A stretch of DNA of 64,000 nt, from contig CAYPCQ010000019.1 of NCBI GenBank assembly GCA_964409245.1, positions 24,739-88,738 on the forward strand, read 5' to 3'. Made by a program: the position numbers and the translations under genes. Shown here one piece after another: positions 57,528 to 64,000 of this stretch. A model generated the notes under the pieces. That model had not been told where the DNA came from. It did not search any database and was given only the letters and a program-made list of their open reading frames with translations. The stretch is from CAIMWS01 sp964409245. GTDB taxonomy: Bacteria > Verrucomicrobiota > Verrucomicrobiia > Limisphaerales > UBA1319. Numbering within the stretch: the stretch's first letter is position 1; the number at the start of each line of letters is the position of its first letter.

Positions 57528-60485
57528 TTAAAATTTGGCGCCGGCTCCTTGCCGCCAGACGGTTTCGATGTCCCGGTGGATGTCGTCCCAGCTGGTGTAA
57601 TCGGCGTCCAAAACCTGCCAGGCGTCCAAGCCCGGTAGCGATACCGGGCAAGCCGGGCGCCGATGGAAAGGCGCCCGTGCTTCGGGCACCGCCGGGTCGG
57701 GCGCGCTGAGCAGGACCATGCCCAGCCGATCCCGGGCCTGGGCGGCGAGCGGTTCCCCGGCGGCGGCCGCGGCGGTGTTCAAGGCCAGCTTCAAGCTGGC
57801 TTCGCCCAGCGATTCAAGCAGCTGGAGCGTTTCCCGCACCGAGCTGTGCCAGCGGTGCGGGAGGTTGGCGAGATGGAGGGTCACCCCGCGTTCCCGCGCC
57901 CGGCGGCAGAGATCCTTGAGGCCGCGCCGGAAGGAGGCCTCGACCCGCTCCGGATGGGCCCCGAACTCGGGCGGCATGTGGGTGGCGATCACGGCGTCCC
58001 GCGCGCCCAGAAGCTGCATCTTTTCCAGGACTTGGTCGATGGCCGCCACGCTCCGGCCATAGGTGGACCGGTTCAGGTCCAGCAAGGTCAGGTCCGGGAA
58101 ATGATTCAAGCCGGGTGTGAAATCCACGATGAGGCGCAATTGCTGCCGGTCCAGCCAGGCCCGGTCCAGCCGCACCTGTTGCGGATCGCGTTTTTGGAGA
58201 TAGGTCCAATCCAGTTTCACGCCGTCGAAATGCTGGAAAAAGGAGGGGTGCTGCAACACCGCGGTCTCCAGGTCCGCAACATCCCGCATGGCCAGCGCCC
58301 GCCGGTGGGGACGGGGGGGTGGCTGGAGCGGCTCGAGCAGGCGCACGTCTTGTTCCTGGATGCGGACCGTGAAGAGCCGGACATCACCGCCCGCGATGGT
58401 GGCTGGACCGGAGCGGCCACCATCGTTGTTTTGGAATTCATGCGGCCACCAGCCCGGGGCGTTGGTTTCCGGGCGGCCAAGGTCCAATTCCGAGACGCTG
58501 ATCAGAGGGGCGAAGCGGGATTGGATTTGGAAAGGCTTCGCCTGCAGGCTGTGGTTGAACACGCCCAGCGTGTAAACGCCGGGGCCCTGGCGGCAGGTGA
58601 TGAACCCAAGGCCTTCCCCCACGGAAAAAAGCTGCTGCGAGGCGAAGGCTTCACCCAGGAGGCGCCGGATATGCGCCAGCAGCACGAACGGCTGGCCAAG
58701 CGGTTGATCCCACCGGTGGTGATGCTGTTCGCCCTGGGCCAGCGGATCCGCGTTCAAGCCGAATGGGCTGAGGCTCAGGACCAGCTGCCCCCGGCCCCGG
58801 GGCAGGCGGACCACTGCGGGCTGGCCGGCGCAGGTGGCCAGCACTTCGGCGCCGGCTGGCAGCCGGGCGGGGCATAATTCAAAAGCGTGCGGCTCGCCAT
58901 CACTGGCGCCGTGGCGCCAAACCACCCGCGTTCCGGCCGCGACGCGCTGCGGCGGGCCAATCCGCCACTCGGGCCCCAGGAGGTGCGCATTCCCGGCGGT
59001 CACCACCAGCAAGCCCCCCGCCTCCGCATACGCTTCCAGTTTGGCCCGTCCCTCTAATCCGGCGCCGGCCAGGCCGCCGGCCACCACCACCACGCCGTAG
59101 CGTTTCAACACCTCGACCGGCGCCTCGGCGAGCAGGGTGTCGGCCAGATCGCCGTACGGAGTCTCACAGATGGTTCCGCGCTCATCGTGATACCAGCCGG
59201 CGTCTTCGTATCCCGGGTAAAGCAGCTCCAGCACATTGTGGGTCAGGTAATCCCCGGCAGCGTAAGGCAGCGCGCCCCAGACGCGGTAGGCGGTGGTCCA
59301 GGTGCGGGCGGGCATCCACCCGCTGAACGGGTCCAGCAGCAACGCCACCGGCGCCTGCATCACCCCCGGCTGGGGATTGGCCGCGATATGCCGTGCCGCC
59401 TCCCGCTGGATCCGGCCGAGCGGGGAGAGCGGACCCGAGCCATCCGGCGACCACCAGGCGTTTTGGAACAAGGCGCCCTCGAAGCCAAGGATCACGCAGT
59501 TGTACAGATAATGGGACCAGAGGAGCCGGCGCAGCAGGCTCAGGCTGTTGCCCTTGGTCGGCCCGGACTTTTCGGTTTCTTCATGGAAAACCTTGTAATG
59601 CCAGGTGTTGAACAGGGAGGCGTTGCCGAACCAGAGGATGCCGTATTGCTTGCCCGCCCCACGCAGGCAGGAGTAATGGATGCTTGAGCTGGTCACTTTA
59701 TTTTGGGTCTCGGCGCCCGCCAGCAGCACATTCCCTTCCTGGATGGGGTAGTGCCAATACCAGTAAACCATCAAGGCATTCAGGGCATGGCCTTCGTCCT
59801 CGGCAATCCGCCCCATATATCGGCGGGCTTGCAGGAACTGGCCAAACCGGCTGGCCGGCCCGGGCGATGGCAGCGAACGCATGGTGAACAGGTACCGCCC
59901 ATCCTGCTCGCCCAGGTCGCAGCCCAGAAAGTGGCCGCCCAGCGTTTCCCGCAGCAGGCGCAGAGTGCCGGCCGGGATCTCGTGTTGGGCCGTGACGCTG
60001 CCCGGCACGTAGCCGCCCAAATCAAAGAGGTAGAAATCACGGCGTTTTATTTCCGCCAATTTTTCCGCCAGATCCGGGGCTTTGATGGCTTCCACCCCGG
60101 CCATGCACACCCGGCCCAATCCCTGGTCCTGGAACCGCTGGTTGGGCAGCGAGCGCAGGCCGATCAATTGCGGCCGGTTATCGAAGGTGGCCCAGGTCGG
60201 GGCGCGAAAGGGCCGGCGGGTGTAATCGGCGTAGGTGGCGGGATCCACCAGGCAGGGATCCAGCACCGGTTGCACGCCGGGGAAGAGCTTGCCGGGGCGC
60301 TCCCCCGGTCCTTGCGCGGCGATTATCAGGCCCGGCAGGAAGAGGGCCAGGACCACCCATGGCTGGATGGGGAAATCCTGCCGCCGGCCCCTGGCGGCAG
60401 GGCCAGGGTGGCAGGAGGCGTCGGGCCGTTCGGGTTCCTTACCCATGGCGGAGCATCTGGCTTCCAAGGAATTCATGGGCGCCAT
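57528..60485 (-). CDS. Large secreted glycosidase-like protein, uncharacterised
   Basis: From ATG 60485 the product has about 985 residues; other starts at 60581, 60476 and 60446 are possible. A single hydrophobic segment (PWVVLALFLPGLIIA) near residue 50 suggests export. The first half looks like a TIM-barrel glycosidase (FDLGGYVPGS, ALMVYWYWHYPIQEG), the middle like a GATase-type domain (VVVVAGGLAGAGLEG), and a further barrel-like domain follows (VDFTPGLNHFPDLTLLDL, ARDAVIATHMPPEFG). Catalytic acids cannot be named. The domain order resembles the gene at 47217-49127. It is divergent from the gene at 60605. Confidence 0.65.
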   Translation of the reverse strand: MAPMNSLEARCSAMGKEPERPDASCHPGPAARGRRQDFPIQPWVVLALFLPGLIIAAQGPGERPGKLFPGVQPVLDPCLVDPATYADYTRRPFRAPTWATFDNRPQLIGLRSLPNQRFQDQGLGRVCMAGVEAIKAPDLAEKLAEIKRRDFYLFDLGGYVPGSVTAQHEIPAGTLRLLRETLGGHFLGCDLGEQDGRYLFTMRSLPSPGPASRFGQFLQARRYMGRIAEDEGHALNALMVYWYWHYPIQEGNVLLAGAETQNKVTSSSIHYSCLRGAGKQYGILWFGNASLFNTWHYKVFHEETEKSGPTKGNSLSLLRRLLWSHYLYNCVILGFEGALFQNAWWSPDGSGPLSPLGRIQREAARHIAANPQPGVMQAPVALLLDPFSGWMPARTWTTAYRVWGALPYAAGDYLTHNVLELLYPGYEDAGWYHDERGTICETPYGDLADTLLAEAPVEVLKRYGVVVVAGGLAGAGLEGRAKLEAYAEAGGLLVVTAGNAHLLGPEWRIGPPQRVAAGTRVVWRHGASDGEPHAFELCPARLPAGAEVLATCAGQPAVVRLPRGRGQLVLSLSPFGLNADPLAQGEQHHHRWDQPLGQPFVLLAHIRRLLGEAFASQQLFSVGEGLGFITCRQGPGVYTLGVFNHSLQAKPFQIQSRFAPLISVSELDLGRPETNAPGWWPHEFQNNDGGRSGPATIAGGDVRLFTVRIQEQDVRLLEPLQPPPRPHRRALAMRDVADLETAVLQHPSFFQHFDGVKLDWTYLQKRDPQQVRLDRAWLDRQQLRLIVDFTPGLNHFPDLTLLDLNRSTYGRSVAAIDQVLEKMQLLGARDAVIATHMPPEFGAHPERVEASFRRGLKDLCRRARERGVTLHLANLPHRWHSSVRETLQLLESLGEASLKLALNTAAAAAGEPLAAQARDRLGMVLLSAPDPAVPEARAPFHRRPACPVSLPGLDAWQVLDADYTSWDDIHRDIETVWRQGAGAKF

Positions 60486-60604
60486 TTTCCGCCAGCGGGC
60501 CCGGCGTGGCAAGCCCGGTTGGGGAATCGCCTGCAATTCTGGCTGCCGGCTGCCCCCTGGGCCGCCAATCGCCCTCGACAACCAGGAACGGAGATGGCAG
60601 CGTA

Positions 60605-61897
60605 ATGCAGCAACAAATCGACATGAATACCTCCTCTATCAAAGTGACCGGGAAAACGCGCTGGCTGGCCAGCCTTTGCCTGGCGGCGGGTTGCTGGCTC
60701 AACGGGCCGGGCGCCGGCGCCGCCGATGTCCCGCCCCACGCTGGCGCGCGCAATTATCGTTTCGACAAAACCATCACCCGGGAGGTGCTGGAAAACTACC
60801 TTTCCCGCGCCATCACCATGGAAGGCATGCTCAATGGCCGGGGCGACCTGGAAGACCATATCCGCATGCTCCAGCATATGGGCGCCAAGTTCATTGGCCG
60901 CAGCCTTTGCCTGTGGGGGGGCGAGGCCGCGCTCCTGCGCAACCTGGAGCGGGCGAAGCAGCAGATCCCCAAAATCCACGCCGCCGACCCCGACCTGGTC
61001 CTGCAAGCCTGCATCTTTGAGATTGTGACCACCCAGGCGGACCAGGTGCCCGTGCCGGAATGGGCTTTCACCGCCCTGGGCCAGCCGGTGGCGAAGCGCA
61101 ATTTCCGGTATGCGGACATGCTCTACCCGGGCGGCAAGTTCAAGAACCATTGGCAGCCCGGGCAATCGGTCCCGGATGTGAGCCAGCCGGAGACGCAGCT
61201 TTGGTTTTATTTCCTGGGGGCCTCCTTCATCGACGCTGGCTGCGAGGCGATCCACCTGGGGCAGACGGAATTGATGAACCATAATGACCGCAGCCTGGAG
61301 TGCTACTCCCGGGTGCTGGGCTTGATCCGCTCCCACGCCGTCCAGCAGGCCCGCCGGCACATGGTGCTGCTCGACTCGCACGTGCCCAGCGGCGGCCTGG
61401 TGCGCGACGGCCGGCTGCTGATGGATTTCCATTCCTTCCCGCTGCGGATCATGGAGGCGCCGGACAAGCCGCAGGAAGCCATCCTGAAAGTGGGCTTTTC
61501 CGACGGCCTCTACGGCCGGAGCAAAGGCGGCCTGACCTATAGCGGCTGGCGGTGCGAACACCTGCCCTACCTGGCGGAGATCGACAACTGGGGCGTGAGC
61601 CGGACCCCGGGCCAGGCCCGGGCGGGCAGCATCTGGATTTGGGGCTACGACGAGATCACCTGGTTCGCGCACCAGGATCAGGCGTACCGCAGCCGGTGGC
61701 TCCGCTATGCGTGGGATTGGGTGCGGCAAACCGACCTCAACGGCTTCCTGCAAATGCCCGGCAGCCGGACCCTGGCCTATCCGGTGGGCCAGCAGCGATG
61801 GTACTATGCCAACCGCCCCAGCCCCGCCGTCCCCGGTGGCTTTGGCGACGAGGAGGCGATCCGCGCCGTATGGGCGGCCAGCCCGGGTGGGCTTTGA
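60605..61897 (+). CDS. Secreted protein of unknown function
   Basis: The 430-residue product has a signal peptide (LASLCLAAGCWLNGPGAGA) and a barrel-like body with many aromatic residues: MEGMLNGRGDLEDHIRML, MGAKFIGRSLCLWGGE, QLWFYFLGASFIDAGCEAI and IWIWGYDEITWFAHQDQ. I do not recognise the family. Proteins of this shape are often glycoside hydrolases, and the divergent neighbour is one candidate partner, but this is inference. GGAG precedes the ATG at 60605; an ATG at 60623 is possible. Confidence 0.6.
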   Translation: MQQQIDMNTSSIKVTGKTRWLASLCLAAGCWLNGPGAGAADVPPHAGARNYRFDKTITREVLENYLSRAITMEGMLNGRGDLEDHIRMLQHMGAKFIGRSLCLWGGEAALLRNLERAKQQIPKIHAADPDLVLQACIFEIVTTQADQVPVPEWAFTALGQPVAKRNFRYADMLYPGGKFKNHWQPGQSVPDVSQPETQLWFYFLGASFIDAGCEAIHLGQTELMNHNDRSLECYSRVLGLIRSHAVQQARRHMVLLDSHVPSGGLVRDGRLLMDFHSFPLRIMEAPDKPQEAILKVGFSDGLYGRSKGGLTYSGWRCEHLPYLAEIDNWGVSRTPGQARAGSIWIWGYDEITWFAHQDQAYRSRWLRYAWDWVRQTDLNGFLQMPGSRTLAYPVGQQRWYYANRPSPAVPGGFGDEEAIRAVWAASPGGL

Positions 61898-61907
61898 GGC
61901 TGGGCGT

Positions 61908-62597
61908 CTATCGGGCAGGCCGGATGTGGCCGTCTTCCAGGTGGATGATCCGGTCGGCTTCGGCGGCGAAGGTTTCGTCGTGAGTCACCATGAGGAAGGC
62001 TTTGCGGGTGGTCTGGTTGAGGAAGCGCATCAATTCGAACACGGCGCGGCCGCTTTTGCTGTCGAGATTGCCGGTCGGTTCGTCGGCGAGCACGAGCACG
62101 GGGTCGTTGGCCAGGGCGCGCACGATGGCCACCCGTTGCTGCTGGCCGCCGGAGAGTTGCTGGGGGCGGTAAAACAAACGGTCCCCGAGGCCGACTTCCC
62201 GCAGGAGGCCGATCATCCGTTCGCGGGTTTCCGGCGCCGCGGCCTGGCTCCGGAGGCGGCAGGGGATGAGGGCGTTTTCCAGGACATTGAACTCCGGCAG
62301 GAGATAATGGAACTGGAAGATGAAGCCCAGATAATCCCGCCGGATATAGGCCCGCTCATCCTCGGAGAGCTGGGAGACATTCCGGCCGCCCAGGAAAATG
62401 TCCCCGCTGGAAGGGGTATCGAGCAAGCCGGCCAGGTTCAGGAGGGTGGTTTTGCCGGAGCCGGAGGCGCCCACGATGGCCACGAATTCACCGGGAACGA
62501 TTTCCAGGCTGATGTCAAAGAGCACTTGGGTGGCCACCCCGTGGTTGTAGGTTTTGGCCACCTGGCACAGGCGCACGGCTGACACGGGCTGGCTCAT
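61908..62597 (-). CDS. lolD: LolD-like ABC transporter ATPase
   Basis: The 229-residue product is a MacB/LolD-type ATPase with Walker A GASGSGKTTLLN, the signature LSGGQQQRVAIVRAL, Walker B VLVLADEPTGNLD and the switch histidine in MVTHDE. With the upstream FtsX-like permease it would form a LolCDE-type complex that releases lipoproteins from the inner membrane, though MacB-like export cannot be excluded. The ATG overlaps the permease stop (ATGA), so the two are coupled. The several lipoproteins in this window fit such a need. Confidence 0.88.
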   Translation of the reverse strand: MSQPVSAVRLCQVAKTYNHGVATQVLFDISLEIVPGEFVAIVGASGSGKTTLLNLAGLLDTPSSGDIFLGGRNVSQLSEDERAYIRRDYLGFIFQFHYLLPEFNVLENALIPCRLRSQAAAPETRERMIGLLREVGLGDRLFYRPQQLSGGQQQRVAIVRALANDPVLVLADEPTGNLDSKSGRAVFELMRFLNQTTRKAFLMVTHDETFAAEADRIIHLEDGHIRPAR

Positions 62598-63916
62598 GTT
62601 CCGCGGATGACTTCAATGGGGTTGATCCGGGCGGCCCGCCAGGCCGGATAAAGGGAGGCGATGTAGCCCACCACCACCGCGACAATGATCGCCACCAGGA
62701 CCAGGCGTGTGTTCAGCTCCATGGGGAAGATCTCCACCTGCCGGCCGGTGGCGCTGGCGGTGGTGCGCATTTGCGCCAGCAGCAGGCTCAAGGCGGTTCC
62801 CTGGGCCGCCCCCGCCAGGCTGCCCAGGATGGCCACCAGGGTTCCCTCCACCGCGAAAATCCGCACGATCTGGCGGCGCGTGGCCCCCATGGCTTTCAGG
62901 ATGCCGATCTCCTTGAGCTTGCTGACCACGGACATGATCAGGATGCTGGCGATGCCGAAGCCGGCGGCGATGGTGGTGAACGCCAGGATCAGATTGGAGG
63001 ACTGGCTTTGCGCCTTCAGGCCGGAGAGCAGGGTCTGGTTGTCCTTCATCCAGGACCGCGCCTCGTAGGGGATCTGCAATATCAGCCGGTCCGCCAGGGC
63101 GTTGGCGTCGAAAATCCGGTTCAGCTTCAAGCCGAGGCTGGTGACAGCCATGCCCAGGCCAAACAGGGATTGGGCGTCCCGCAGGGAGAGGAATACGGTG
63201 CCGCTATCCACGAGGTTGAAGCCGGTGTCGAAAATGCCCGCCACGGTGTAGGTGCCGGCGTTGCCTTCGGCGCTGACCAGGCGGATCTTGTCCCCCAGCT
63301 TTACCGAGAAATCCTCTGCCAGGCGGTAGCCGAGGGTCACCTCGCCGGCGTTGAGGCCGAAAAATCGGCCCCGGACCAGCTTGGATTCGATATCCACCAC
63401 CTGGTTGTGGCGCTCCGGCAGCACGCCGGTGACCGTGACGGCCTGGCGCCGGGCGCCGCGGGCCACAAAACCCTGGCCTTCGACCACGGGGGAAACGGCC
63501 AGGACGTTGTCGTCCGCCGCCTGGAGCCGGGGCAGCCAGACCTGCCAATCCTCAATTTTGCGCTTGCGCTGTTCCAGCTTGATGGTTTCGCCCACGTACA
63601 GGACTTGGTTGGTCTGCAGGGCCGGTATTTGCCAGGCCGCCAGGGGGATCCGCTCCGGCTGGCGGACCACGATGTGGGCGGTGGCGCCGGTGACGCTGTT
63701 CACCAGCCGCCGCTGCAAACCTTCGATCAAAGCCCCGAGGAAAACGATCAGAGTGACGCTGATGGCCACCACCCCCATGGTCAGCAAGGTCTGGCCGGGA
63801 TTGAACCAAAGATGCCGGATCGCCACCGACCAGGCGAAGCGATCAAACAGGGGTTCCTGGAATCCACGAGCCACGTCCACCTTGCCTAGCATCCCGAGGC
63901 TCCAACCGCAAACCAT
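62594..63916 (-). CDS. LolC/LolE-like FtsX-family permease
   Basis: The 440-residue product has an N-terminal membrane segment (about residues 45-70, LLTMGVVAISVTLIVFLG), a large periplasmic MacB-type core (about 75-290) and three C-terminal helices with GILKAMGATRRQIVRIF, a typical FtsX-family signature. Together with the LolD-like ATPase it is probably an inner-membrane lipoprotein-releasing transporter. A single permease gene (rather than separate LolC and LolE) suggests a homodimer as in LolF-type systems. An ATG at 63892 is an alternative start. Confidence 0.87.
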   Translation of the reverse strand: MVCGWSLGMLGKVDVARGFQEPLFDRFAWSVAIRHLWFNPGQTLLTMGVVAISVTLIVFLGALIEGLQRRLVNSVTGATAHIVVRQPERIPLAAWQIPALQTNQVLYVGETIKLEQRKRKIEDWQVWLPRLQAADDNVLAVSPVVEGQGFVARGARRQAVTVTGVLPERHNQVVDIESKLVRGRFFGLNAGEVTLGYRLAEDFSVKLGDKIRLVSAEGNAGTYTVAGIFDTGFNLVDSGTVFLSLRDAQSLFGLGMAVTSLGLKLNRIFDANALADRLILQIPYEARSWMKDNQTLLSGLKAQSQSSNLILAFTTIAAGFGIASILIMSVVSKLKEIGILKAMGATRRQIVRIFAVEGTLVAILGSLAGAAQGTALSLLLAQMRTTASATGRQVEIFPMELNTRLVLVAIIVAVVVGYIASLYPAWRAARINPIEVIRGT

Positions 63917-64000
63917 TTTTCGCTTTCAGGGCGCGGCGCCCGGTCATTTGGGGTGTGAGAAAAATAAATTAACGAACCGGGGAAAAACGCAAAAAGGCCT

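Overview
The window is a GC-rich bacterial chromosome segment, most likely from the phylum Verrucomicrobiota (Limisphaerales/Pedosphaera-like). The assignment rests on several points: a long division and cell-wall (dcw) cluster with a fused murC-murB gene and an embedded LysM gene; a very divergent FtsZ that keeps its C-terminal FtsA-binding peptide; LamG/Ig surface proteins with a short C-terminal domain typical of the phylum; an H-X9-DG pseudopilin; and many secreted carbohydrate-active proteins. It is inference, because no rRNA gene is present. The murE product carries the DNPR motif of meso-diaminopimelate-adding enzymes, so a Gram-negative type peptidoglycan is expected.

Layout. (1) 1-3.4 kb, minus strand: an operon of DUF350 membrane protein, small lipoprotein and glutathionylspermidine-synthase-like ATP-grasp protein, with an isochorismatase-family hydrolase upstream. 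The leaders of the lipoprotein and ATP-grasp genes carry two copies of a 106-bp element, each placed exactly 45 nt before the start codon and foldable as RNA. (2) 3.6-12.6 kb: a carbohydrate block of (alpha/alpha)6 glycosidase-like protein with a discoidin domain, ExuT-type MFS transporter, PQQ-like beta-propeller, and a polysaccharide deacetylase fused to a GH3 enzyme with altered active-site motifs. (3) 12.7-18.1 kb, minus strand: matrixin-like metallopeptidase, small secreted protein, metallophosphoesterase, Fe(III)-type binding lipoprotein, concanavalin-like lipoprotein and EF-hand protein.

(4) 18.3-39.6 kb: the dcw cluster mraZ - unknown - rsmH - ftsL-like - ftsI - murE - murF - mraY - murD - lysM protein - ftsW - murG - murC/murB - ddl - ftsQ - ftsA - ftsZ - MnmC-like methyltransferase, mostly with overlapping or nearly touching genes. 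Upstream of mraZ lie three DnaA-box-like nonamers repeated every 11 bp and five TGG repeats every 10 bp that look like an expanded MraZ operator. (5) 40-42 kb, minus strand: trpD and nfo. (6) 42-64 kb: surface and secreted proteins (four-LamG protein, concanavalin-like protein, S9 peptidase with an extra C-terminal domain, OpgC-like acyltransferase, pseudopilin, SASA-type esterase, three large uncharacterised glycosidase-like proteins), ending in a LolCE-like permease and LolD-like ATPase.

The most unusual features are the double phased operator upstream of mraZ, the FtsZ with altered P-loop-equivalent and T7-loop residues, the twin leader elements in the ATP-grasp operon, and the deacetylase-GH3 fusion. 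No tRNA, rRNA, CRISPR array, insertion sequence or prophage was recognised.
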